Assembly: GCA_021776655.1 (NCBI GenBank)
Contig: JAJFFK010000027.1
Location: 1-64,000 of the forward strand
Direction: 5' to 3'
Length of the DNA: 64,000 nt
Source: Henriciella sp.
GTDB taxonomy: Bacteria; Pseudomonadota; Alphaproteobacteria; Caulobacterales; Hyphomonadaceae
The notes beneath the pieces are model-generated. The model searched no databases and was not told the DNA's origin. It worked only from the letters and a program-made list of their open reading frames with translations. The first letter of the stretch is position 1, and the number at the start of each line of letters is the position of its first letter. Positions 35,146 through 44,890 of this stretch are shown here, one piece after another. A program made the position numbers and the translations under genes.

Positions 35146-35332
35146 CCTTACTCAATCCATAGACCAACTGGTTGTAGGGCTGTCTATCGTGCGGATCTGT
35201 TGTGGCGGGCGCGTGAGATAGGGGCCGCCATGAGCGGTATTGTCCTCATGAAACAGATCAGCCAAGCGCTCCTTGGCCCGCTTCGATCAAATGTATCTTG
35301 CTTCGCCAAGCCGATCAGGCCAAACACGCGGC

Positions 35333-36709
35333 ATGACCAAACATCCCGATACCACTCCAGAGGATCACACCAGCCACGAAGTGCGGCTGCAAGACGCGCT
35401 GCAACGTGGCGTGCTGGACGGGGATCGGGCAGGGGTCAGTGCGATGTTGGAGGGGATGCACCCGGCTGATGCATCTGACCTTCTGGAGCAATTGAGCAGC
35501 GATGCTTTTGAGGCGGCGGTTGAGCTTTTGGGGGATGCCCTACCAAGCGACGTATTGATCGAACTGCGCGACGAGTACCGCGAAGATGCCGTCGAAGCCT
35601 TGCCAGACGAAGCCGTGGTTGAGGTTCTCGATGAGCTCGATTCAGATGATGCGACCGCTGTTCTGGAAGACTTGGACGCTACCCGCCGAGAACGGATTCT
35701 TGAGGAGTTGGAACCAGCAGACAGGGCGGCACTGGAAGCGCACCTGGTGCATGATGAGGATACCGCCGGGCGCCTCATGCAGCGCGAATTCCTGGCCGCG
35801 CCGGAGTTTTGGACGGTCGGCCACACGATAGATCATGCGCGTGAGAATGCCGCGGATCTGCCGGACGATTTTTATGAAGTCTATGTTGTGGACCCAAAGA
35901 ACCACGCGCTCGGTTATGTCTTGCTTTCGCAATTGTTGCGGGTCGCGCGTGACACCAGGCTTGCAGACATAATGGAGGCTTTTCATTCTGATATCTCAGT
36001 CGAAATGGATCAGGAGGAAGTCGCCTATCAGTTCCAGAAATACTCGTTGGCGTCAGCGCCGGTCAAGGATGCAGAGGGCCGACTGGTCGGCATGATCACG
36101 GTCGACGACATGGTCCACGTGATTCAGGAAGAGAACACCGAGGACTTGCTGGCGCTATCGAATGTGTCGTCGGCAGATGGCTCAGATACGGTTTGGGAGT
36201 CGGTGCGCGCACGGGCACCGTGGCTCAGTATAAATCTCGTCACGGCGTTTATTGCTTCGGGAATTATTGCTCTGTTTGAGTCGACTTTGGATCAGATTGT
36301 TCAATTGGCGATTCTGATGCCGGTGGTTGCTGCGCTGGCTGGCAATGCTGGTAGTCAGGGGCTTGCGGTGACGGTTCGCGCTATTGCGGAGCGCGAAATG
36401 GATGGCAATGCACAGCGGCGGGCACTGATCCGCGAGGCCCTGACAGGGATCGTGCATGGAGTGCTTTTTGCAGTTGGCGTCGGCCTGGTCTCTCTGCTTT
36501 GGTTCCGGGATGGGCCATTGGCTCTGGTGCTCGGCGCAGCAATGTTTGCCAGTTTTGTGTGGGCCGGGATTGCCGGAATTGCCGTGCCTCTAGCGCTACG
36601 AAAGGCTGGGGCAGATCCAGCGGTCGCCTCATCGGTTTTTGTGTTAACCCTGACCGATATTATCGCGTTTTTCAGCTTTCTTGGTCTCGCCACGCTTGTC
36701 TTGCTATAA
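35333..36709 (+). CDS. mgtE: Magnesium transporter MgtE
   Basis: MgtE is a Mg2+-gated Mg2+ channel in the inner membrane. The 458-residue protein shows the acidic N-domain repeats (GMHPADASDLLEQLSSDAFE, ELDSDDATAVLEDLD), two CBS motifs (about residues 140-260, with ASAPVKDAEGRLVGMITVDD) and five membrane helices with the pore-lining MPVVAALAGNAGSQGLAVTV. The length is normal. The ATG at 35333 is preferred over 35273 because the N-domain begins soon after it. Confidence 0.92.
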   Translation: MTKHPDTTPEDHTSHEVRLQDALQRGVLDGDRAGVSAMLEGMHPADASDLLEQLSSDAFEAAVELLGDALPSDVLIELRDEYREDAVEALPDEAVVEVLDELDSDDATAVLEDLDATRRERILEELEPADRAALEAHLVHDEDTAGRLMQREFLAAPEFWTVGHTIDHARENAADLPDDFYEVYVVDPKNHALGYVLLSQLLRVARDTRLADIMEAFHSDISVEMDQEEVAYQFQKYSLASAPVKDAEGRLVGMITVDDMVHVIQEENTEDLLALSNVSSADGSDTVWESVRARAPWLSINLVTAFIASGIIALFESTLDQIVQLAILMPVVAALAGNAGSQGLAVTVRAIAEREMDGNAQRRALIREALTGIVHGVLFAVGVGLVSLLWFRDGPLALVLGAAMFASFVWAGIAGIAVPLALRKAGADPAVASSVFVLTLTDIIAFFSFLGLATLVLL

Positions 36710-36787
36710 GGCCAGAAGCGCGCACGGCGCAGGGATTGCAGCAATGTGCAGGTGAGACAGATAGTCTGTCCCAATCCGGAGCAGGTG

Positions 36788-37990
36788 ATGGCATCCAATA
36801 TGCGTACATCTCGGGCGGGCCTGGACGTTATCAAGGCGTTTGAAGGCTTTCGCCCGCGCTATCAAAAACTACCAAATGGCCGTTGGATCATTGGCTATGG
36901 CCATGTGCGTGCAAACCGGGATGAAACCAGTGTCAGCGAGTCAGAGGCCGAAGCTGTGTTGCGTGAGTATGATTTACCGCCGCTCGAGCGCTTGGTTATG
37001 GATACTGTCCTGGCGCCGCTCAATCAGAACGAGTTTGATGCGCTTGTGTCACTCGCGCATAATGTTGGGCGCAAAGCATTTGTATCCTCTGATGTTGTGA
37101 CCCTGCTGAATGCCGGAAATCGACTGGCCGCCGCAGGGGCTTTCGATCATTGGCGCCGGGCAAGGATTGGTGGACGTATTCAGATTGTTGATGCGCTGGT
37201 GCGCCGCCGAGCGTGCGAAAAAGCGTTATTTTTGAAGGCACCAGGGCAAATGCCGGTTGCTTCGCGGCATATATATCGCCCGCTGCATGAAACGGCTCGT
37301 CTTCCGGCACCGGCAAGGCCGCGTGAAATTCTCGTCGATCACACGCCCGCTGCCGCGAAGGTTGAGCCGGAGGTGCGATCCATACAAGTGCAACCTGATC
37401 ATCTTGCGATAAGTCAGCCCCTATCTGCTGATGATTCAGTGCGGCGACGCCTCGTCAGGATTATTGGTGAGGATGGTGATCAGGTCTCTCAAAAACCGGC
37501 CACGACAGATGGCGCAAGCCCGGAAGAAATCACTGCTGCGGTTTCAGCTCTGGCCGGAAGTGTCGATAATGCCGATAGTGTAACCAAGTCAGTTTGGCCG
37601 TCACATGAAGACCTGCCACCGCCGCCGTTCACAGAAATGGCGATGGATGCTGGGACGATTGCACCGGATTTGCAGGCTGATCCAGACCGTATCGATGATT
37701 TGGAAGTGGTCGAAGTCACGCCCGATGATATTGCGCGCGCCGTTGCGAGCAATGATCGATTTGAAGCGGGTATCCACAGCGATACTGGCCTGATCGCAGC
37801 GCCGTTTGGTATAATGGCGATTGTCGGGTTTTGCCTGGCCGGATTTGGGGCGTTTCGCCAATCGCAACAAGCGGAAAACCTGAATGGTGTAGAAGCGTAT
37901 TTGGCACCGTTCATGATGCTGGTCGGGGGCCTGTTATTCACTGTGATGACGGTCTACTTCGTTCGGGCTTTGCTCACGCGCGAGAGTTGA
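36788..37990 (+). CDS. GH24 (phage-type) lysozyme fused to a C-terminal membrane anchor
   Basis: Residues 1-150 are a T4/lambdoid-type muramidase: VIKAFEGFRPRYQKLPNGRW with the catalytic Glu, IIGYGHVRA, then LAPLNQNEFDALVSLAHNVG and a C-terminal LVRRRACEKALFL. A long Pro/acidic linker follows, and the last 70 residues form two membrane helices (FGIMAIVGFCLAGFGAF and APFMMLVGGLLFTVMTVYFV). The protein would cleave peptidoglycan while held in the membrane. A GGAGCAGGTG precedes the ATG at 36788. Homologues with this fusion occur in alphaproteobacteria, but the role is unclear. Confidence 0.8.
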   Translation: MASNMRTSRAGLDVIKAFEGFRPRYQKLPNGRWIIGYGHVRANRDETSVSESEAEAVLREYDLPPLERLVMDTVLAPLNQNEFDALVSLAHNVGRKAFVSSDVVTLLNAGNRLAAAGAFDHWRRARIGGRIQIVDALVRRRACEKALFLKAPGQMPVASRHIYRPLHETARLPAPARPREILVDHTPAAAKVEPEVRSIQVQPDHLAISQPLSADDSVRRRLVRIIGEDGDQVSQKPATTDGASPEEITAAVSALAGSVDNADSVTKSVWPSHEDLPPPPFTEMAMDAGTIAPDLQADPDRIDDLEVVEVTPDDIARAVASNDRFEAGIHSDTGLIAAPFGIMAIVGFCLAGFGAFRQSQQAENLNGVEAYLAPFMMLVGGLLFTVMTVYFVRALLTRES

Positions 37991-38014
37991 GCGCTGAAAA
38001 CAGCTTAGGGCTCT

Positions 38015-38111
38015 TGTTTTCTCCCACGCTAAGCGCCTTCGGCGCACGCGGGACAGCAGGTTCCGTATCGCGGCGTTGCCGCTCACATGAACCGGGCTCA
38101 AGGCTGTTTTC
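38015..38111 (+). repeat. Intergenic repeat copy A (forward)
   Basis: This roughly 95-bp unit starts TTTTCTCCCACGCTAAGCG, contains CCTTCGGCGCA and ends CATGAACCGGGCTCA-AGGCTGTTTT. It is repeated inverted at 38231-38333 and again directly at 39015-39112. A and the inverted copy face each other around the palindromic element at 38129-38212. Confidence 0.75.
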
Positions 38112-38128
38112 TCTCCGTCTCTAGCTTT

Positions 38129-38212
38129 GTCATCCCGGAATTTGCGTCAGCAAATATCCGGGACCCAGTGCTCGGCTTCCCTGGGTCCCGGATCGCTTCG
38201 CGTCCGGGATGA
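38129..38212. repeat. Palindromic (cruciform-type) intergenic element
   Basis: The outer arms TCATCCCGG and CCGGGATGA enclose nested complementary segments: CCCGGAATTTGC with GCAAATATCCGGG, GGGACCCA with TGGGTCCC, and a short GGATCGCTTCGCGTCC hairpin. The right arm (CTGGGTCCCGGAT...TCCGGGATGAC) recurs at 53934-53973 inside the GTA cluster. The structure resembles dispersed palindromic repeats common between genes in alphaproteobacteria. Confidence 0.8.
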
Positions 38213-38230
38213 CAATGGAGGGTGAGGGAG

Positions 38231-38333
38231 AGAAAAACAGCCCTGAGCCCGGTTCATGTGGCAGCGCACAGCGCTGTCGCGGAACCCGCTTCGCCCCGCG
38301 TGACGCGCAGCGTCTTAGCGCGGGGCAAAACCT
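38231..38333 (-). repeat. Intergenic repeat copy B (inverted), with a short tandem duplication at its end
   Basis: Read on the minus strand, it matches copy A: TTTTGCCCCGCGCTAAG, GCGTCACGCGGGGCGAAGC, ACATGAACCGGGCTCAGGGC. Just beyond it, CTTAGCGCGGGGCAAAACC occurs twice (38313-38331 and 38340-38358). This suggests slippage or insertion of an extra repeat end. Confidence 0.75.
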
Positions 38334-39014
38334 GAGAGCCTTAGCGCGGGGCAAAACCAGAGCTCACCCCCCATTCCCCGGCGCTCAATCCCCCAGTTTC
38401 CGCCGATGCCCGCGCAGGCGGGACACCCGTGGGTATCCATAGCGGGAGGCGGCCAAACGAGATGCAGGGTCGCGTTTGCAGCAAGAATTATGTAATTATA
38501 ACAAGCTATTACCTATATCTCACCTTCGGGCGATGGACCCCAGCCTGCGCTGGGGTCTGCGGAGAATGGGGCCGGATGTGAAAAAAAACTTATCCACCCC
38601 CTTTGCGCCCCGACATATACTCCTTGTCATCTCACCTCCAAGCAGGGCGGTCCGGACCGACCGGTGGGGATGGGATGCGGCGGTCTGGCGGCTGTCGGTG
38701 CGGGTAACGTCCGCCCAGATGGTGCCAGTCGGGATTGTCAGCCCTCTCGCTCAATGGCGAGAGGCTTCTGAAAGAGGTGTAAGAGCAAGCTTCCCGGAGC
38801 GACCCAAGGCAGCGACCTTGCGGCGCGAATACGGATACAAACAGCCCCGCCGCGGGCGCGCTCTGTTCGAGCGCTTACAGCCACGCCGAAAGGCTGGCAT
38901 TATCTTCGCGTTCAAACCGAGCGCGCCCGGCCCTGCATCTTGCTTGGGCAAAGACAGCATAACGTGACACCGAGAGGTGGTCCGGGGTTTGGTGTGGGTT
39001 GGACTTGGGTTCGC
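38334..39014. other. Gene-poor stretch between repeat copies
   Basis: About 680 bp without a convincing gene. It contains a perfect hairpin (ACCCCAGCCTGCGCTGGGGT near 38538-38557) and a second one (CCTCTCGC-TCAATG-GCGAGAGG near 38744-38765). Open frames of up to 163 codons exist on both strands, but none has a ribosome binding site, a conserved domain or normal composition. The stretch may encode a structured RNA, but I recognise none. Confidence 0.5.
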
Positions 39015-39112
39015 TTGTTTTGCTTCGCGCTAAGCGCCTTCGGCGCAGCGAAGCGAAGCAGGTCACCCGCTCCGGCTTCGCCTCCGCGATGGACCGGGCT
39101 CAGGGCTGTTTG
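39015..39112 (+). repeat. Intergenic repeat copy C (forward)
   Basis: This is the third member of the family (TTGTTTTGCTTCGCGCTAAG, CGCCTTCGGCGCAGCG, CCGGGCTCAGGGCTGTTTG). It lies just upstream of the isovaleryl-CoA dehydrogenase gene, with its right end 33 bp before the start codon. Confidence 0.75.
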
Positions 39113-39144
39113 CCACTGCGGGCGCTTGGCGTTACATATCCGGC

Positions 39145-40317
39145 ATGATCCCAAATACATATCCCACACTAAATTTCGACCTTGGCGAAACGGCGGATAT
39201 GATCCGCGATACCGTGCAAGCTTTCGCTCAAAATGAGATTGCGCCGCTGGCCGCTGAGATTGACAAGACCGACGTGTTTCCGCGTCAGCTTCTGCCGAAA
39301 ATGGGTGAGCTCGGTTTGCTCGGGATTACGGTCGAGGAAGAATGGGGCGGAACGGGTCTTGGCTATCTTGAGCACGTTATTTCGATGGAAGAGATTTCGC
39401 GCGCCTCGGCTTCAGTTGGTCTGTCATATGGCGCGCATTCAAACCTGTGCGTGAACCAGCTTCGCCGCTGGGGTAATCAGGATCAGAAGACGCGCTATCT
39501 CGGTAAGCTTGTGAGCGGCGAGCATTTGGGTGCACTTGCCATGAGTGAGAGCGGGGCTGGCTCTGATGTCGTTTCAATGAAGCTCAAGGCCGAGAAAAAG
39601 GGCGATCAGTATATCCTCAACGGCACCAAGATGTGGATCACCAATGCACCCGATGCCGATACGCTGATCGTCTACGCCAAAACGAATCCGGATAAAGCGT
39701 CGCGTGGAATTTCGGCGTTCATTATTGAGCGCGGTATGAAGGGCTTCTCGGTGGCGCAAAAACTCGACAAGCTCGGCATGCGTGGCTCGGAAACCGGCGA
39801 GTTGGTGTTTGAAGACTGCGCCGTGCCGGAAGAGAATGTCATGGGGCCGCTAAATGGCGGGGTTGAGGTTTTGATGTCCGGCCTCGACTATGAACGCACC
39901 GTTCTGTCTGGTGGCCCTACGGGCATTATGCAAGCCTGCATGGATGTCGTTTTGCCGTATATTCATGATCGCAAACAGTTTGGAAAATCAATCGGCGAGT
40001 TTCAGCTGGTCCAGGGCAAGCTGGCGGATATGTATGTTCAGATGAACGCGGCAAAAGCCTATGTCTATGCCGTGGCGAAGGCGTGTGATCGCGGCGAAAC
40101 GGCGCGCAAAGATGCGGCTGGCGCGATCCTGTATTCAGCTGAGACGGCGACCAAGTTGGCATTGGATGCGATCCAGCTGCTCGGTGGCAATGGCTATATC
40201 AACGAGTATGCGACGGGGCGCTTGCTGCGTGATGCGAAACTGTATGAGATTGGCGCTGGAACGAGCGAAATCCGCCGCTGGCTGATCGGTCGTGAGCTGT
40301 TTGGAGAAACCGGGTGA
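39145..40317 (+). CDS. ivd: Isovaleryl-CoA dehydrogenase
   Basis: The enzyme oxidises isovaleryl-CoA to 3-methylcrotonyl-CoA in leucine catabolism, passing electrons to ETF. The 390-residue acyl-CoA dehydrogenase has the FAD-binding [15 protein letters not shown] and [10 protein letters not shown] regions. The catalytic Glu lies in the helix position of [11 protein letters not shown], the location specific to isovaleryl-CoA dehydrogenases, rather than near the C-terminal YEIGAGTSE. Partner genes mccB, a hydratase and mccA follow within 10 kb but are interleaved with unrelated genes. No clear Shine-Dalgarno is visible before the ATG at 39145. Confidence 0.9.
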   Translation: MIPNTYPTLNFDLGETADMIRDTVQAFAQNEIAPLAAEIDKTDVFPRQLLPKMGELGLLGITVEEEWGGTGLGYLEHVISMEEISRASASVGLSYGAHSNLCVNQLRRWGNQDQKTRYLGKLVSGEHLGALAMSESGAGSDVVSMKLKAEKKGDQYILNGTKMWITNAPDADTLIVYAKTNPDKASRGISAFIIERGMKGFSVAQKLDKLGMRGSETGELVFEDCAVPEENVMGPLNGGVEVLMSGLDYERTVLSGGPTGIMQACMDVVLPYIHDRKQFGKSIGEFQLVQGKLADMYVQMNAAKAYVYAVAKACDRGETARKDAAGAILYSAETATKLALDAIQLLGGNGYINEYATGRLLRDAKLYEIGAGTSEIRRWLIGRELFGETG

Positions 40318-40318
40318 G

Positions 40319-42118
40319 CTAAGGCTTAGCGATGGTCGTTGCAGCTAAGTCACTGTCTTTCAGCGCGGCCATTGCGGCGGCATATCCGGCTTCGACAGCT
40401 ACGTCATAGGCCTTCCAGTCGCGCAGCTCGACATCTTTAAGGTCCGGCGTGATCAGATGATCGACGGTCTCATGACCGGTGCCGTAGTTTTGGCTGAGTG
40501 TCGCTGTTCGCATGAGCAGGCCGGCAATTGGCGGTGCGTTCGAGAAGCCGTGCTTGAAAATCCAACCCAGGAAGCTTGGTGGGTTGATAAAATCTTCCGC
40601 ATTAAACCCTTTACTGATGCGGGTCACGTCGGACCCGATGACGTAGCCGCGATGGATTTCCCGCATGATATCGACTGGAAAATTGTTTAGCACGCCGCCA
40701 TCAACCAGCACTTCTCCGTCGTCGACCACTGGCGGAAGAATGCCAGGTAAAGAGATGCTGGCGCGTAGGACGTCACGCAATCGACCACGTCGGTGAACTC
40801 GGAAGGAGCCGTCGGTTAGATTGGTTGAGATGGCAAAGAATGGCAGCTTCAGTTCGCTAATGTCGATATCGGCGAAGTGTTCTTTCAGGCGTGTGTTGAC
40901 CCGGTGCCCTCTGACCATGCCGACGACAGGCATATTCCAATCGCCCAAGGGGTTGGAAGAGACGAAACCCTTACGGATATGAGTTTCAATCTCATCGTCG
41001 GACCAGCCCATCGCGCAACAGGCCGCAATCACTGCACCCATCGATGTGCCGCCGACAAAATCAATTGGGATGCCGAGCTCGCGCAGGGCTTTAATGACAC
41101 CGATATGGGCATAGGCACGGGCGCCGCCGCCGGACATGACCAGACCGACTGAGCGCCCTGCGACCGTTCTTGCGAGACGATCGCAGTCGGATCTGTCAAT
41201 GTCATTCCAGTGAAAGACCCGGGCACCGCCGGAGGCGTCGAGCCAATCGGTGGGGCGTGAAGCCTTGCGCTCACCATCATGATGGATCAACACGACATCG
41301 ACGAGTTTAAGTGACCGTGCCGGTGATCTGTCGCGTGGAAGAAGCGGATATGATGGCCGAGCGTCAGCCCGGCCCACAACCCAGATTCGATCGGCCTGAC
41401 GGATAGATAATCGATACCAGGACGTGTCGCTTACGGCAGCTGTCAGGATAACAATGTCATTGTTTGCTTCAAGCTGATCAAAGAAAGTTGAGGGTTTGTC
41501 GTCGCCTTCTGTTTCGCCAACAATTTGAGCTTTGACGCCGAGTTTTGCAAGCGACGCCATAAGGCTCTTAGCCCGCAACTCAATATCGATTGTAGGCGAG
41601 GTGGCCACCAATGCAAAAACCTTCGGCGCGCTTCGGCGAATGCGGTTGGACCCTTCTAACAGGCGGTCCAGAATGACGCGGATCATGGCTGATAATAGTT
41701 CAGGTTCGGCTTTCGTCAGGCGTTCGAACCCTGCGCGGGAGATTTGCAAAACCTCACTATCGCGTAAGGCATAGACCGATGATTTGTGCGGCAGGTCATC
41801 TGGCAATCCATCGCCGTCATTGTCTATTCCGCCTTGCAGCATAGCCATCTCGCCGACCGGTTCGCCGGCGCGGATATGGCCGATAAACTCACTGCGCTTA
41901 TCCGGCATGATCCTGAATGCGCCAAGAGATCCTGACAGGACGAAATAGATCGAATCAGACACTTCGCCAGCTTTAAACAATGGCCAACCAGCGGGCAGGG
42001 AGTACCAAGAGGCATCCCGCCCAGCGGCTTTTAAAGCCCGGCGAGGAACGTCTTCCAAAAACGGAATCGACGCCAAAGTAGGCACAATTTCGATATCCTT
42101 GCCACTGAACAATGCCAT
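40319..42118 (-). CDS. Patatin-like phospholipase with a cyclic-nucleotide-binding domain
   Basis: The 599-residue protein joins an N-terminal cNMP-binding fold (about residues 15-140: FKAGEVSDSIYFVLSGSLG, GEPVGEMAMLQ), a middle alpha/beta region and a C-terminal patatin domain. The patatin domain has the oxyanion hole VMSGGGARAYAHIGV, the nucleophile elbow FVGGTSMGAVIAA and the catalytic Asp in VLVDGGVLNNFP. This is the arrangement of bacterial NTE-like serine phospholipases. Ligand type and substrate are not known. It is encoded opposite to, and converges on, ivd, with one base between their ends. Confidence 0.88.
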   Translation of the reverse strand: MALFSGKDIEIVPTLASIPFLEDVPRRALKAAGRDASWYSLPAGWPLFKAGEVSDSIYFVLSGSLGAFRIMPDKRSEFIGHIRAGEPVGEMAMLQGGIDNDGDGLPDDLPHKSSVYALRDSEVLQISRAGFERLTKAEPELLSAMIRVILDRLLEGSNRIRRSAPKVFALVATSPTIDIELRAKSLMASLAKLGVKAQIVGETEGDDKPSTFFDQLEANNDIVILTAAVSDTSWYRLSIRQADRIWVVGRADARPSYPLLPRDRSPARSLKLVDVVLIHHDGERKASRPTDWLDASGGARVFHWNDIDRSDCDRLARTVAGRSVGLVMSGGGARAYAHIGVIKALRELGIPIDFVGGTSMGAVIAACCAMGWSDDEIETHIRKGFVSSNPLGDWNMPVVGMVRGHRVNTRLKEHFADIDISELKLPFFAISTNLTDGSFRVHRRGRLRDVLRASISLPGILPPVVDDGEVLVDGGVLNNFPVDIMREIHRGYVIGSDVTRISKGFNAEDFINPPSFLGWIFKHGFSNAPPIAGLLMRTATLSQNYGTGHETVDHLITPDLKDVELRDWKAYDVAVEAGYAAAMAALKDSDLAATTIAKP

Positions 42119-42267
42119 TACGCGACTCCTTCTGCTTATCTCTATGCAAGAATTGGGGCGAATTGAGGAGGGGATAGGGCGTACATTTCACTTGGGTGGG
42201 ATGACAGAGTGCTGGCAGCTGATTAAGGCTGAACATGTTGCAAGATGACCTGGGTTGGAGGCTATGA

Positions 42268-43875
42268 ATGCCGGTTTTGAAGTCTACGCTTGATACAGCG
42301 AGTACCGCCTTTGGTGCCAATCGACGCGCAATGGAGGCCTTGGTTCAGGACCTCCGAGAGAAAACGACGCAGGCTGCTGCTGGTGGGCCCGAACGTGCTC
42401 GCGAACGACATCTTTCTCGGGGAAAATTGCTGCCGCGTGACCGGGTTGAGAAATTGCTCGATCCTGGAACGCCCTTCCTGGAGATCGGGGCCCTTGCCGC
42501 AAACGGTATGTATGACGGCGATGCGCCTGGCGCTGGCGTAATTACAGGGATTGGCCGGGTTGAGGGTCGTGAATGTATGGTGGTTTGCAATGATGCGACG
42601 GTGAAAGGTGGGACTTATTATCCGATGACCGTCAAGAAGCATTTGCGGGCGCAAGAGATTGCCGAACAGAACCATTTGTCCTGTATCTACCTGGTCGATA
42701 GCGGTGGAGCGAACCTGCCGCATCAGGCTGATATCTTTCCAGATCGTGAGCATTTCGGGCGTATTTTCTACAATCAAGCCCAAATGAGCGCAAAAGGCAT
42801 TCCGCAAATCGCGGCGGTGATGGGCAGCTGTACCGCCGGTGGGGCTTACGTTCCAGCGATGTCTGACGAGACGATAATTGTACGCAAACAGGGCACGATT
42901 TTTCTCGGCGGACCGCCCTTGGTCAAGGCGGCGACGGGCGAGATTATATCGGCTGAAGACCTGGGTGGGGCCGATGTTCATACCCGTCAATCGGGGGTGG
43001 CAGATCATTATGCTGCATCCGACGATCATGCTTTGGCCATTGTCCGTTCGATCATCCGCACGCTGCATTTACCCAAACCGAACCTGACCGGATTGAGCGA
43101 GCCGAACGCCCCGCTCTATGCCACAGATGAGTTGCACGGTCTGGTCCCGAAAGATGCAAGAGAACCGTATGATGCGCGTGAGATTATAGCGCGCGTGGTC
43201 GATGGCTCTGACTTTCACGAGTTCAAGAAACTTTATGGCGAAACGCTGGTTTGCGGTTTTGCCAAATTATACGGCATGCCGATCGCCATCCTGGCCAATA
43301 ATGGCATCCTGTTTTCTGAGAGCGCACAAAAAGCAGCGCACTTTATTGAACTCGCCGATCAACGCCGCATCCCGCTTCTGTTTCTGCAGAATATTACCGG
43401 CTTCATGGTCGGGTCGAAATACGAAGCCGGCGGGATTGCCAAAGACGGCGCAAAAATGGTCACCGCTGTAGCGACGGCGAGCGTGCCCAAACTGACGCTT
43501 GTCACGGGCGGGTCGTTTGGCGCAGGAAATTACGGCATGTGCGGGCGCGCCTATAGCCCACGTTTCATGTTCATGTGGCCGAATGCCCGAATATCGGTGA
43601 TGGGCGGCGAACAGGCGGCGTCAGTTCTGGCGACAGTCAAGCGCGACGGCATGGAGACACGCGGGCAAGACTGGAGCACAGCCGACGAAGACGCCTTCAA
43701 GGCTCCGATCCGCGAGATGTACGAACGTGAAGGCTCACCCTATTTCTCAACCGCGCGGTTGTGGGACGATGGAATTATAGATCCAGCCGATACGCGCCGG
43801 GTCTTGGGCCTGGCCTTGTCTGCGGCCCTGAACGCCCCGATGGGCGATCGCGGCTTTGGCGTGTTCAGGATGTAG
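42268..43875 (+). CDS. mccB: Methylcrotonyl-CoA carboxylase, carboxyltransferase (beta) subunit
   Basis: This subunit transfers carboxyl from biotin to 3-methylcrotonyl-CoA in leucine breakdown. The 535-residue protein has the N-terminal acyl-CoA/acetyl-CoA carboxyltransferase half ([51 protein letters not shown]) and the C-terminal biotin-binding half ([49 protein letters not shown]). These details are typical of the MCC branch. The alpha subunit is about 3.3 kb downstream (47222). Confidence 0.92.
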   Translation: MPVLKSTLDTASTAFGANRRAMEALVQDLREKTTQAAAGGPERARERHLSRGKLLPRDRVEKLLDPGTPFLEIGALAANGMYDGDAPGAGVITGIGRVEGRECMVVCNDATVKGGTYYPMTVKKHLRAQEIAEQNHLSCIYLVDSGGANLPHQADIFPDREHFGRIFYNQAQMSAKGIPQIAAVMGSCTAGGAYVPAMSDETIIVRKQGTIFLGGPPLVKAATGEIISAEDLGGADVHTRQSGVADHYAASDDHALAIVRSIIRTLHLPKPNLTGLSEPNAPLYATDELHGLVPKDAREPYDAREIIARVVDGSDFHEFKKLYGETLVCGFAKLYGMPIAILANNGILFSESAQKAAHFIELADQRRIPLLFLQNITGFMVGSKYEAGGIAKDGAKMVTAVATASVPKLTLVTGGSFGAGNYGMCGRAYSPRFMFMWPNARISVMGGEQAASVLATVKRDGMETRGQDWSTADEDAFKAPIREMYEREGSPYFSTARLWDDGIIDPADTRRVLGLALSAALNAPMGDRGFGVFRM

Positions 43876-44030
43876 GTCCTGACCCTAGCTGTCAGAGGTC
43901 TTTTTAGCGGCCAGATCAGCGTGAACAGTTTGTCATCTACCTTGCAGGAAATTCATGCAGGCTTGGGGCATGAACGGCGCTAGGTTTGGGCTGCCGTCAT
44001 ACGGCGTGTACCCAGAGGAGTGTCCCGACA

Positions 44031-44378
44031 ATGAAACCTATGGCTGTATTTGTAGCTTGTGTTTGCGCATCCGCCCTTCCGGCGATGGCAGAAGATAAAA
44101 CGTCCTTCAGAATTGTAGATGTCAATGCCGACAGTCTGGTTTCGCAGTTCGAATTTATACGCTTCCTGACGTCGAATACAGGCATGCCGTCGACTGACGC
44201 CTTGGTTCAGTTCATCGAGATTGATACCAACCGGAGCCGAACAATTAGCCAGACTGAATGGGGCATTGCATATGCCAAAAACCCGTGGATCCGGCAGATT
44301 GAAGCGAAGGGTGAGACCCGGCCTGCCCCCAAGCCTATTCAGACAGATACGCGTTGGCTGGCACGAATTACGGATTAG
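44031..44378 (+). CDS. Secreted EF-hand protein 1
   Basis: The 115-residue protein has a signal peptide (VFVACVCASALPAMA) and two degenerate EF-hand loops: DVNADSLVSQFEF and DTNRSRTISQTEW. Both keep the Asp at position 1 and the Glu near position 12, so calcium binding is plausible. The ATG at 44031 follows AGAGGAGTG. A second EF-hand gene follows 93 bp later. Confidence 0.7.
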   Translation: MKPMAVFVACVCASALPAMAEDKTSFRIVDVNADSLVSQFEFIRFLTSNTGMPSTDALVQFIEIDTNRSRTISQTEWGIAYAKNPWIRQIEAKGETRPAPKPIQTDTRWLARITD

Positions 44379-44471
44379 TAACTACAAGTGTAACACGATA
44401 AAGGGTTACATGTGTACTGCGCTGTCTTCCCTTATCAGCGCACACAACTTGTCCATAGAAGGATCTTTGAA

Positions 44472-44777
44472 ATGACAAAACTCAAAATCATCTCTGGTGC
44501 CACGGCCCTTATGGCGCTCGGATCACTCTCACTTGCCCATGCTGGTTCACCGGCAGAGTATTTTGAGAAAATTGACGCCGATGCGAACGGTATCATTTCA
44601 CAGGCCGAATTCGTGGCGCACAAGACAGCGGACGGACGCCATTCGGCCGAGACGGCAGAAGCAAAGTTCGCTGAAATAGCAGGTGACGACGGTGAGTTGA
44701 CGCTGACCGAGCTTGAAGCTGCGATGGATCAACATCAGCGCCATGAAACCATGGACGAGGCGGACACGTCGGGCTGA
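44472..44777 (+). CDS. Secreted EF-hand protein 2
   Basis: The 101-residue protein has a Sec signal (TALMALGSLSLAHAG), one canonical calcium loop (DADANGIISQAEF) and a second shorter one (GDDGELTLTELEA). AGAAGGA precedes the ATG. It forms a pair with the previous gene, and a strong terminator follows it, so this is likely a two-gene unit inside the leucine degradation region. Role unknown. Confidence 0.7.
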   Translation: MTKLKIISGATALMALGSLSLAHAGSPAEYFEKIDADANGIISQAEFVAHKTADGRHSAETAEAKFAEIAGDDGELTLTELEAAMDQHQRHETMDEADTSG

Positions 44778-44803
44778 ATTTCCCAATCAGCGAGACCGGA
44801 TTG

Positions 44804-44829
44804 CGCCCACTGACCAAGTGGGCGTTTTT
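44804..44829 (+). terminator. Rho-independent terminator after the EF-hand pair
   Basis: Perfect 7-bp stem CGCCCAC (44804-44810) / GTGGGCG (44818-44824), loop TGACCAA and a T5 tail. Confidence 0.85.
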
Positions 44830-44890
44830 CGTTTCTGTGCGGTCGTTTTGTTCAAACAGGCTTGTGAATGCACTCACTTGGCCCTAGCCG

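Noticed and set aside
38744-38765. Hairpin that might belong to a known structured RNA
   Set aside because: The surroundings match no tmRNA, RNase P, 6S or riboswitch core that I know.
38476-38967. 163-codon plus-strand ORF in the repeat region
   Set aside because: No ribosome binding site or domain, biased composition, and it lies in hairpin-rich intergenic DNA.
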